Part shown: positions 55,731 to 64,000 of the stretch, one piece after another | Layout of the letters: each line of letters begins with the position of its first letter | Position numbering within the stretch: position 1 is the first letter of the stretch | Translations under genes and position numbers: made by a program | Notes under the pieces: generated by a model | What the model was told of the DNA's origin: nothing | Seen by the model: the letters and a program-made list of their open reading frames with translations, nothing else | The model's database searches: none | DNA from: Procambarus clarkii | Taxonomy: Eukaryota; Arthropoda; Malacostraca; Decapoda; Cambaridae | Length of the DNA: 64,000 nt | Direction: 5' to 3' | NCBI RefSeq assembly: GCF_040958095.1 | Contig: NC_091195.1 | Span: forward strand, 23,991,123-24,055,122

Positions 55731-56395
55731 CCTACAGTTAGCAAACTGGGGATATTTGGCTAAAATTTCTGGTAGCAGATCATTTTGAATGAAATATTGA
55801 CACATCGCTGGAACATTGGTTATATAATTGTCTCTAAATTCACGTATCTTTTCGCACTCCATCACATGTAGTGACGGAGGGTGTGCGAATAATTTTGTTG
55901 ACACAGTTTACATTTGGTCAGGTCTACATCAGCAGATATGAGAATTCCCAGAGATACTTGAAACCGAGTCTAAGCCGAGCAGTAGTAACATCTAGAAGTC
56001 TGCTGATTTTATTGGATGATCCATAGATGTGTGGCTCCTCTTGCATGATAGTATGATGATAGATGGAATTACTGGTGTCAATTTCACTTTGCCTCAGATC
56101 TACAAGATCTTGTTGAAGTTCTCGGTGTACTGCTGCTCTCAGATTGCTCATTGACAATCCAAGGTTACACTCAACGGCTCCTTTAAAGGCAGATTCTTTG
56201 GCTAACTTATCAGCTCTATCATGCATTCGGAGGCCAACATGAGATGGAGACCACATGAAATGGACCGTTACCATCCTTAATAATTTTGTTGTATTTGTGT
56301 CTAGCTTCGGACACGAGCATGTTACAGTTATGTCTTAAAGAGTTGAGAGCATTTAAGGATGATAAGGAGTCACTTACATTGTATCAAGTTTGGAG
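55731..56395 (-). pseudogene. I-group LINE ORF2 C-terminus with RNase H (broken)
   Basis: Reading upstream to downstream on the minus strand: SLSSLNALNSLRHN (RNase H), HFMWSPSHVGLRMHDRADKLA (last RNase H block with the conserved Asp), TTARLRLGFKYLWE, and a CKLC...H-x4...C zinc knuckle in a shifted frame, ending at a stop at 55,731. Frameshifts near 56,275 and 55,920 and a small insertion in the knuckle break it. It is the same kind of protein end as at 13,911-14,268, so both probably belong to I/Nimb-like LINEs. Confidence 0.72.
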
Positions 56396-56504
56396 ACTTG
56401 TACACATTTCAGTGCACGTATGTATGAATGTTTTCATGTGTATATAACATTAATAATTTTGTAACTAGCGTCAAAAATTGTTATTTGCTTAGCTAAACGA
56501 ACTA

Positions 56505-56605
56505 GAGGGGTTCAGTTCCTGAACCGATTATGTGCCTCTGTAATCTTTTAATTACACCATCGCCCATGGGATGGGTATGGGGTGCATAATAAAGAAAGAA
56601 ATTGA
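56505..56605 (+). mobile_element. Unclassified retroposon 3' end, plus-strand copy
   Basis: Ends gggatgggtatggggtgcataataaagaa and matches 50,545-50,650 in reverse. 56,396-56,504, just upstream, has weak similarity to the same unit (aactagcgtcaaaaatt). Confidence 0.6.
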
Positions 56606-57019
56606 ATTAACGGTTCAACTATAGACGAATGTGACAGAAATGCTACTAGATTTTTGTGGTCTTAATTCTTACCTGATCTGAAATGTTAATTAAAATGTTT
56701 TACTGGTTACTGGTACAGTAGTAATTATGCTTAGAGCTAGCAATACGCTACTAATTCCATTTGAATACTATAATTCTAAAACATCTTTTCATGCACTCAA
56801 AAGATCTTGATCAAGCGGGGAGTGAATGTAAATAATCTTCAAGGAATGAGCATGGGGTGCAAAATAAACTACTAATCACAGGATATGACACTATGATATT
56901 CGTGCTCTATTTTGGGGTAAATAAAATACATGATTATTTTCAGAATATATATTTTAATGACAAATTTTTTAAAGATATTGCATGTTTCGGAATTTCTGAT
57001 GGTATAAGAAAATATCCAT

Positions 57020-57137
57020 TTAACCTACCCAATGTTACCCGAAAACCTTCTAGCATTACACAAGTAACGGAGAAATAAGACATATTTACCCACTATAAAG
57101 ATGATATTGAATGTCTTTTAATATGAATGCATGTTAA
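57020..57137. repeat. ~191-bp repeat unit, left part
   Basis: The segment gcattacacaagtaacgg ... atgaatgcatgttaatt matches the units at 58,749-59,600. The SINE tail and L2-like LINE that follow split the tandem array. Confidence 0.65.
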
Positions 57138-57222
57138 TTTTTTTTTTTTTTTTTTTTTTTGAGATATATACAAGAGTTGTTACATTCTTGTACAGCCACT
57201 AGTACGCGTAGCGTTTCGGGCA
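57138..57222 (-). mobile_element. SINE 3'-end fragment
   Basis: Poly(T) followed by the reverse complement of the SINE tail (gagatatatacaagag, ttcttgtacagcc, cgtagcgtttcgggca). Only the last ~60 bp and the poly(A) are present. Stands head to head with the plus-strand L2-like LINE. Confidence 0.8.
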
Positions 57223-58748
57223 ACAATTAGACTATTATATGGCTTCAGACCCAAAAAAAGCACTAACGATGCACTTATTAGTATGATTAACTTGATTCAT
57301 GCAACTCTTGAAAAAAATGAGTTCCCTGTTGGGTTATTTGTGGACCTGAGGAAGGCTTTTGACATTGTCAGCCACCAAAACCTTCTTCTTAAATTGCATC
57401 ATTATGGAGTCAGAGGACACTCCAAGCAATACCTAAAATCTTACCTTACTGACAGGCTCCAGTATGTTTCTGTGAATAATTCAATTTCTCCCACCCTACC
57501 CATCAACATTGGTGTTCCTCAGGGCAGCATACTTGGCCCTCTCCTCTTTCTCATCTATATTAATGACCTTCCAAATGCCTCCCAACACCTCAAACCAATT
57601 CTATTTGCTGACGACACCACCTTTATTTACTCCAGTCCTGACCCCTTTGCTCTAAATGCCACAGTAAATACTGAGCTAAATAAAGTCCATCTTTGGCTAA
57701 CTGCCAACAAACTCACCCTTAACAGTGACAAAACTTTCTATATTCTGTTTGGCAATAAATCCTCTAATCAAATAAATCTCAGAATTAACAATACTCAAAT
57801 TTGTAACAAATTAGATGGCAAATTCCTTGGCGTTCTCATTGACCAGAAGCTGAATTTCCAGGGACACATTCTAAATATATCAAAAAAAGTTTCAAAAACT
57901 GTTGGCATTCTTTCTAAGATCAGATATTATGTACCCCGCCATGTCCTGGTGATGCTATATTACTCCCTCATCTATCCATATCTCAACTATGGTATTTGTG
58001 CTTGGGGTTCTACTACCCAAAATCATTTACATCCTCTAATTACTCAACACAAAGCTGCCATTAGGACAATATCCAACTCTGGCCCCAGACATCACTCAGT
58101 ACCCCTACTCAAATCTCTGAATATGTTAGATATTAAGTCACTGCACATTCTCTCATGTGTATTATACATATATAAAATGCTGAATTGTAATGCCAATCCT
58201 GACCTCAAAAGCTTCATTGAAGGTTGTAACAGAGCCCATGAGCACCACACCAGAAATAAATTAAGTTTTGACATTCCAAGAGTACGACTTAATCAAACTA
58301 GAAATGCTCTACAAATCAATGGACCCAGAATGTGGAATGACCTTTCCAACCATGTTAAAGACTGTACCTCTCTCAACCAGTTTCAGATAAAAACGAAGCA
58401 CTACCTAATAAATTCCCTGTAACCTACCTTACCCCTCTATTGTCAACCCATGTCTGTTTTCTTAAACAACGCTGTTTGTCGACCTATTTGCATTTGTGCT
58501 GCTTTTTCAGCCATGTTTCCCCCTTTTTTATCTTTATTTTTATTTGTTCTCAATACATTTTATTCTTTATACTCATTTAGTATTAAGTATTAGTCATTAA
58601 AGTTTTTTTCCTGCCCGAAATGCTTTGGGTAATAGTGGCTTTAGGCATTGTATGTACTAGCTCTATCTATAAATCTATCAATTTATGTAAAATCTCTTGT
58701 ATGTATGTACCTTACCTGAATAAACATTTTATTTTATTTTATTTTATT
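57223..58748 (+). mobile_element. L2-like LINE family A, 5'-truncated
   Basis: A second family-A copy with RT, a 3' UTR containing the degraded tail CTGCCCGAAATGCTTTGGG, and a (TTTTA)n end (58,724-58,748). Inserted with the SINE fragment into the ~191-bp repeat. Confidence 0.85.
57229..58422 (+). CDS. L2-like LINE ORF2, RT part (5'-truncated, open)
   Basis: The frame is open from RLLYGFRPKKSTNDALIS at the left boundary to the stop at 58,422. Motifs: LFVDLRKAFDIVSHQ, IGVPQGSILGPL, LFADDTTFIY and the GICAWGSTTQNHL tail. It closely parallels the copy at 44,858-46,024, with scattered substitutions. Endonuclease absent; relic. Confidence 0.85.
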   Translation, partial: RLLYGFRPKKSTNDALISMINLIHATLEKNEFPVGLFVDLRKAFDIVSHQNLLLKLHHYGVRGHSKQYLKSYLTDRLQYVSVNNSISPTLPINIGVPQGSILGPLLFLIYINDLPNASQHLKPILFADDTTFIYSSPDPFALNATVNTELNKVHLWLTANKLTLNSDKTFYILFGNKSSNQINLRINNTQICNKLDGKFLGVLIDQKLNFQGHILNISKKVSKTVGILSKIRYYVPRHVLVMLYYSLIYPYLNYGICAWGSTTQNHLHPLITQHKAAIRTISNSGPRHHSVPLLKSLNMLDIKSLHILSCVLYIYKMLNCNANPDLKSFIEGCNRAHEHHTRNKLSFDIPRVRLNQTRNALQINGPRMWNDLSNHVKDCTSLNQFQIKTKHYLINSL

Positions 58749-59605
58749 GATTGGCTGGTGTATAGCGCTCCACACAACCAAAGCTGGTCCATGTATTTAC
58801 AAATATAATTACCCAGTGCTACCCCGGCCTTCTTGCATTACACAAGTAATGAAAAAATGTGACATATTTACCCCTATAAAGATGTTATTTAATGTAATTT
58901 TAATATGAATGCATGCTAATTAGACAATTGATTGGCTAATGCGTACAGCTCCACACACCCAGAGCGAAACCATCTGATTACCCAAAGCCAGCCATAGCTA
59001 CCCAATCATATCCCAAAACCTCCTTGCATTACACAAGTAATGAAGAAATATGACATATTTACCGACTACAATTATGGCATTGAATGTAGTGTTCATGTGT
59101 CCGGATACCGGCGATTATGTAGTATTACTTATTTAACCATAATGCCTTTCACATAAATTATATATATTACTTGAAATGTAGTCACAGTAATGTCTACATC
59201 TCTGCCTTTCTTCTGACATATAAATCTTGAAGGTTAATTAGCATATATATGTATGTTAATTAGACAATTGATTTACTGGTGTGTAGAGCAGGTCCATGTA
59301 TTTACCCAAAGCTATCCATAGTTGCCCAGTGCTACCCCGGCCTTCTAGAATTACACAAGTAATGAAGATATATGACATATTTACCCTCTATAATGATGTT
59401 ATTGAATGTATTATTAATATGATGCATGTTAATTACACAATTGATTGGCTAATGTGTACGGCTCTACACACACACCCAGAGCGTGTCCATGTATTTACCC
59501 AAAACCACCCATAGCTACCTAATCATACCCCAAAATTTCCTTGCATTATATAAGTAATGAAGAAATACGACTTATTTATCTATTATAATGATGGAATGTA
59601 ATGTA
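58749..59605. repeat. Degenerate ~191-bp tandem repeat
   Basis: Four diverged units with landmark gcattacacaagtaatg at 58,835, 59,026, 59,348 and 59,543 (spacings 191, 322 and 195). Other shared strings are gacatatttacc, gcatg(c/t)taatt and ccatgtatttaccca. The 322-bp gap contains ~130 bp of extra sequence (59,090-59,220) without similarity. Small frames here are not genes. Confidence 0.75.
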
Positions 59606-60119
59606 GAATTTGGAAAACATGGATTTACTCTGAACTAATCTCTTGATATGTAAATAAGTATATAGTAGTTCAAATAGCAAATGCATACCAGCGAATAATC
59701 ATCAGCATCTTTATAAGAAAACTATTGTCCCATGGAGTTAATTTCACTTCCAGACACCTATTTTTTAATACAACTTCAATGTTTTCTGGCTATTTATGCT
59801 AAATATTGGCACTGGAACATTATCTAACACAGTTCAGAGTTACAAACCCATTAAGATTTCAACTTAGATTCAACAGAGCAGAAGTTGTTAAACACATGGA
59901 ACAAAATCTTACTGAAGTGACGATACGAGTCATAAATACTCATACTCCACCCAAGTAAAACAGAAACAAACAACACTTAGTGGGCCAGCCAAAGGCTTAT
60001 GGCCTACTCAGGAATATTCCTGAAAAAAAGAGAGAGAAAAAAAACGAGCTACCGATATGTTAAAATATACCTACTAATTTCTCTCTTGCCATTTACCGGT
60101 TATCACTTTAAATTTTGCT
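59606..60119. other. AT-rich intergenic stretch
   Basis: No ORF, repeat or RNA motif recognised. The string gtgggccagccaaaggc near 59,980 looks repeat-like but has no partner in this window. Confidence 0.5.
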
Positions 60120-60268
60120 AAAATTTACCTACTTAAAATTATATGTTAGATTAAGGACCTCCCCAAAATGCTAGGGGTACTAGTGGCTTTACAAGAATGC
60201 TAATACCATGTTATGTATCCTCACAAGCGAATGTACCTTCTTGTATATATATAAATAAATAAATAAAT
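60120..60268 (+). mobile_element. L2-like LINE family B, 3'-UTR stub
   Basis: Begins in the UTR (acctacttaaaattat), carries a mutated tail (ggacctccccaaaatgc, tactagtggctttacaag), then gtaccttcttgtatatat and (AAAT)n. Only ~150 bp: an extreme 5' truncation. Confidence 0.75.
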
Positions 60269-60900
60269 ACAGGATTATGTTAGCCAGTCAGGCTAACATA
60301 ATTCAAATTAAAAAAATTTGAATTGCCAGTCAGACATATATAATTGCCAATTGGGTTAACATAATTGCCAGTCGGCTAATATAATTGCTAGTTACATGCT
60401 AATATAATTGTCAATAAGGCTAATATAATTGCTAGTCAGGCTAACAAAATTACCAGTTACAAGCTAATATGACTGCCAGTTACAGGCTAATATGATTGCC
60501 AGTTACAGGTTAATATGATTGCCAGTTATATGGTAACTGTCATTTACAGAATAATGAAATTACCAGTTACAGGATAAGATAATTGCCAGTTACAAAATAG
60601 GATAATTGCCAGTTACAGGATAAGATAATTGCCAGTTACAGAATAACACAATTGCTAATTACAGGATAAAATTATTGCTAGACAGGCTAACATAATTACC
60701 AGTCAGGCTGGCACAATTACCAGTTAGGCAGACATAATTACTATTCAGGCTAATATAATTACAAGTCAGGCTAATTTAATTGCTGTTCAATCTAATTTAA
60801 TTGCCAGTTAAGGGAAATATAGCCTAACTGCTAAAGTTAGGCCAAAGTAAAAAATTCTAACTCGGACAGTTACAAATGCTAGTCAGGCTACTATAATTTT
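60269..60900. repeat. Degenerate ~24-bp minisatellite
   Basis: About 25 diverged units of the type gctaatataattgccagtta(cagg), alternating 'gtcaggctaac' and 'gttacagg' forms. AT-rich; no coding capacity. Confidence 0.8.
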
Positions 60901-61264
60901 CAAGTAATTAATTCATACTTCTAATCAAGGGTAGTAAAACTCATAAATAGGCCCAAAACAAAAACAACAAAATGGACATGAGTTTGCAAAGAAATCTGAA
61001 ATTCTCGTTCCAATACAATGGTTTTATCTTGAGTACATCAAACTGTTTTCTACACCAGATCCGATGTTAGATAATATTACAATAAAATGTCTAACTTATC
61101 TACAGAGATTATATGCTAAATAAAGATCTACAGAGAACAAAAATGAAAAAAAAATTATTCATGCAAATATGAAGTCATCAAAACTTTGTTTCATATTTAT
61201 TAAAATAATCACATATTTCTTTACCTTTGAACAATTTTAAGTTTTTGTACACCGACACCTTCTT
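60901..61264. other. AT-rich intergenic stretch
   Basis: Nothing recognisable; no ORF over 60 codons. Confidence 0.5.
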
Positions 61265-61548
61265 TCTTGCCTGGTCTATGAGAAGCTCCTAACTTCAACA
61301 CTAGACAGCTTCTTTAGTTTTTGCATGGTCTATGAAGAGCACCTGCACTGACAACTTCTCTAGTTCTTGCTTGGTCTATGAGGAGCACCTAACTTCTACA
61401 CTGACAACTTCTTTACTTCTTCGGTGGTCTATTTGGAGTACCTAACTTCTTTGCTGACAACTTCTTTAGCTGTTGCTTGGTCTATGAGGCGCACCTAACT
61501 TCTACACTGACAACTTCTCTAGTTCTTGCTTGGTCTACAAAAAGTATC
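61265..61548. repeat. ~53-bp tandem repeat
   Basis: Six units anchored on ggtctatgaggagcacc and actgacaacttct, with ggtcta starts at 61,273, 61,327, 61,373, 61,426, 61,479 and 61,532 (mostly 53 bp apart). Downstream (3') of the zinc-finger gene and the LINE remnant. Confidence 0.85.
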
Positions 61549-61626
61549 TGACTTTCATAGAAGAAGAAAATCATAAAATACCGTTAGATCTTTAACTTTC
61601 ATGATGAAACATATTTCTCAATCAAA

Positions 61627-62126
61627 ACATAATAATAATAAATAATAATAATTTATTTAGGAACAATACATACATAGTTGGAGAGTTACAGTACAAACAT
61701 TCTGTTAGATTTAAAGATAGAGGTAGTACATACAATACCTAAAGCCACTAGTACGCATAGCGTTTCGGGCAAGGAGAGGTGGGGAAAAAACACTTAGACT
61801 AAAACTTAATAGTAATTGAGCTTAAAGTATAAATTGAATTGAATGAAAAAAAAAATAATAAAAGATAAAAAAAGGAGGGAACATGGTAGAAAATAGCCAA
61901 TATACAAGTTGGTCAACAAACAGCATTTTTTTTTTTTAAATAGTAAGACATGGGTTGACATTTAGAAGTAAGGTAGGTTACATGGAGTTAATTAGGTAGT
62001 ACTTAGTTTTCATCTTAAACTGGTTGAGGTACAATCTTTGACATAATTGGGAAGGTCATTCCACATTCTGGGTCCCTTGATTTGTAGAGCATTCTTAGTT
62101 TGATTAAGTCTAACTCTTGGAATATC
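61627..62126 (-). mobile_element. L2-like LINE family A-related copy, 3' segment
   Basis: A-rich (AAT)n/(TTTA) end, tail with TGCCCGAAACGCTATGCG in minus sense, UTR, and the RVRLNQT...MWNDLP C-terminus of ORF2. A 4-bp loss frameshifts the last codons near 62,030. It is interrupted at 62,127 by another LINE tail and continues at 62,270. Confidence 0.8.
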
Positions 62127-62269
62127 AAATAGATATTTAAATAAATAAATAAATGTTTATTTAGGTAAGGTACATACATACAAGAGATTTTACAAAGAAT
62201 GATGGATTTATAGATAGAGCTAATACATACAATGCCTAAAGCCACTATTACGCAAAGCGTTTCGGGCAT
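62127..62269 (-). mobile_element. L2-like LINE family A 3'-end stub, nested
   Basis: ~143 bp: (TTTA)n end, taccttacctaaataa in minus sense and the TGCCCGAAACGCTTTGCG tail only. It interrupts the ORF2 codons of the surrounding copy between HHTRNK and LFDIPRV, with AAAT on both sides. Confidence 0.8.
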
Positions 62270-62484
62270 TTGTTTCTGGTGTGGTGCACATGAGTTCTGT
62301 TACAACCTTCTAGGAAGCGTTGAAGGTCAGGATTGACATTACAATTCAGAGTTTTAAATATATAGAGTACACAAGAGAGGATGTGCAGTGACTTAATATC
62401 TAACACATAACAATTACCAATGAAGGACATCCAACTGACATGGTGATAGCACAATACTGTATTTTCATTAATCTCAATTTCCAA
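62270..62484 (-). mobile_element. L2-like LINE family A-related copy, 5' segment
   Basis: ORF2 C-terminal codons LDIKSLHILSCVLYIFKTLNCN...GCNRTHVHHTRNK, 5'-truncated at about 62,400. The remaining ~80 bp to 62,484 is open but not LINE-like. Lies ~65-150 bp beyond the stop codon of the zinc-finger gene. Confidence 0.75.
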
Positions 62485-62549
62485 ACTTTATATCAGATTA
62501 ATGGTAAATTACTTTACTAATGTGTGCCTCATTATACCTCAACATTCTC

Positions 62550-64000
62550 TCAATTGACTTCTGTACTCGAAGACTTTAGCCTATTGCCTAAATGAACTAT
62601 CTTGTGCTTCTTCACATCTGTAAGACGCTTGAATCTCTTCCCACACTCTGGACACTCATGAGGTCGATCATGTGAGTGCACAAACATGTGTGCTATTATA
62701 TATTTACGTCTTTTAAAAATTTTTCCACATTCGGCACATTCAAAAGATCTCTCAGCCTCATGCACCATCCTGTGAGTCTTCATATTTCCCAGACGACTGA
62801 ATCTCTTCCCGCACTCTGGACACACATGAGGTTTGTCACGTGAATGCAGCAGCATGTGAGTCTTAATACTTCCAAGCTGACTGAATCTCTTTCCACACAC
62901 TGGACACTCATGAGACTTATCACATGCATACACTAACATGTGAACCTTCATACTTCCAAGGCGACTGAATTTCTTCCCACACTTTGGACATTCATGAGGT
63001 TTGTCACCTGAATGCACTAACATGTGAGTCTTCATATTTCCAAGCTGACTGAATCTCTTCCCACACTCTGGACATTCATGAGGTTTGTCACCTGAATGCA
63101 CTAAAATGTGAGTCTTCATATTTCCAGGCAGACTGAATCTCTTCCCACACTCTGGACATTCATGAGGTTTGTCACCTGAATGCACTAACATGTGCCTAAT
63201 TATTTCTCCACGAACTCTAAATTTTTTGCCACACTGAGCACATTCAAAAGGTCTTTCGTCCGCATGCATCATCCTGTGAATCTTCATATTTCTAGGCATT
63301 CTGAATTTCTTCCCACACTCTGGACATTCATGAGGTTTTTCACCTGAATGCACTAACATGTGAGTCTTCATACTTCCAAGACGACTGAATTTCTTCCCAC
63401 ACTCTGGACATGCATGAGGTTTTTCACCTGAATGCAATAACATGTGAATCTTCATACTTCGATACTGACTGAATCTCTTCTCACACTCTGGACACTCATG
63501 ACGTTTGTCACCTGAATGCACTAGCATGTGAGACTTCATATCTCCAAGACGACTGAATCTCTTCCCACACACTAGACACTGATGAAGTTTATCTGAATGC
63601 ACTAGCATGTGAGATTTCATATCTCCAGGACGACAAAATCTCTTCCCACATACTGGACACTGATGAGGTCCGTCACCTGAATGCACTAGCATGTGAGACT
63701 TCATATATCCCAGACGACTGAATCTCTTGCCACACTCTGAACACTGATGAGGTTTGTCACCTGAATGCACTAGCATGTGAGACTTCATATCTCCAAGACG
63801 ACTACATCTCTTCCCACACACTGGACACTGATGAGGTTTGTCATCTGAATGCACTAGCATGTGAGATTTCATATCTCCAAGACGACAAAATCTCTTCCCA
63901 CACACTGGACACTGATGAGGTTCGTCACCTGAATGCACTAGCATGTGAGACTTCATATTTCCCAGACGACTGAATCTCTTCCCACACTCTCGACACTCAT
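62550..64000 (-). CDS. C2H2 zinc-finger protein, 3' part (at least 17 fingers)
   Basis: The frame runs from the right edge to the TGA at 62,550-62,552. The Met at 63,956 is internal, since finger sequence (CRECGKRFSRLGNMKSH) continues upstream, so the true start is outside the window. Seventeen fingers of the C-x2-C-x12-H-x3-H type follow each other, joined by seven-residue linkers of the HSGDKPHE kind in place of the usual TGEKP form. Finger 13 has Tyr for the last His; finger 3 has Cys for the core Phe; the linker before finger 6 is one residue short. The C-terminus is a 13-residue basic/Ser tail. Likely a nuclear DNA-binding regulator; no KRAB, BTB or ZAD domain is visible in this part. 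It is the only likely host gene here. Confidence 0.92.
   Translation of the reverse strand, partial: ECRECGKRFSRLGNMKSHMLVHSGDEPHQCPVCGKRFCRLGDMKSHMLVHSDDKPHQCPVCGKRCSRLGDMKSHMLVHSGDKPHQCSECGKRFSRLGYMKSHMLVHSGDGPHQCPVCGKRFCRPGDMKSHMLVHSDKLHQCLVCGKRFSRLGDMKSHMLVHSGDKRHECPECEKRFSQYRSMKIHMLLHSGEKPHACPECGKKFSRLGSMKTHMLVHSGEKPHECPECGKKFRMPRNMKIHRMMHADERPFECAQCGKKFRVRGEIIRHMLVHSGDKPHECPECGKRFSLPGNMKTHILVHSGDKPHECPECGKRFSQLGNMKTHMLVHSGDKPHECPKCGKKFSRLGSMKVHMLVYACDKSHECPVCGKRFSQLGSIKTHMLLHSRDKPHVCPECGKRFSRLGNMKTHRMVHEAERSFECAECGKIFKRRKYIIAHMFVHSHDRPHECPECGKRFKRLTDVKKHKIVHLGNRLKSSSTEVN

Overview
This window is a retroelement graveyard from an animal genome, most likely an arthropod and probably a decapod crustacean. 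The decapod call rests on my recognition of the CR1-type LINE tails and the (AAC)n-tailed I-group LINE, not on a search. There is one probable host gene: a C2H2 zinc-finger gene that leaves the right edge (62,550-64,000, minus strand). Nearly everything else is transposon, satellite or minisatellite. I see no bacterial features, CRISPR array, rRNA or genuine tRNA gene.

Region 1 (1-16,588): stacked and nested copies of one CR1-clade LINE, mostly on the minus strand. A complete unit has ORF1 (N-terminal coiled coil plus SGNH esterase), an 11-nt gap, ORF2 (978 aa; APE endonuclease plus reverse transcriptase), a ~70-nt 3' UTR with a GGCC hairpin, and a tail of 8-bp TTCTTATG repeats. Copy F (3,767-7,588) has an intact ORF2; copy H supplies a full-length ORF1. 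A 5'-truncated I-group (Nimb-like) LINE lies at 13,905-14,478.

Region 2 (16,589-38,831): a head-to-tail array of a non-autonomous LTR retroelement on the minus strand, LTR-INT-LTR-INT-LTR-INT-LTR. LTRs are ~1,818 bp and the unit period is 4,086-4,094 bp. The first LTR is split by two further CR1 insertions: L (16,691-20,537, intact ORF2), and M/O (20,730-25,591), which is itself split by plus-strand copy N (21,176-24,590, intact ORF2). Each internal region carries a 30-bp GGCGT/ACGCC hairpin minisatellite; INT1 also holds a tRNA-derived SINE.

Region 3 (38,832-40,014): a 40-bp satellite in which every monomer contains a TCTCCTC/GAGGAGA palindrome.

Region 4 (40,015-49,698): a decayed Ty3/gypsy retrotransposon on the plus strand with the order gag-protease-integrase-RT-RNase H. 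Integrase lies upstream of RT, as in Gmr1-like elements. It is broken by point stops, frameshifts, a full-length SINE (42,811-43,111), an L2-like LINE (44,857-46,374) and an unclassified 1.96-kb insertion (46,556-48,515).

Region 5 (49,699-62,549): two families of L2-like LINE. Family A is at 44,857, 57,223 and 61,627; family B at 49,699, 51,009 and 60,120. A second I-group LINE remnant with RNase H and several tandem repeats (TA, 38-bp, ~191-bp, ~24-bp, ~53-bp) are also here. The SINE 3' tail closely matches the family-B 3' tail, which suggests a LINE/SINE partnership.

The insertion order can be read from the nesting: CR1 K is oldest, then the LTR array landed in it, then CR1 L and M/O entered the LTR, then N entered M/O. 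The most intact ORFs are the most deeply nested, which implies recent CR1 activity.
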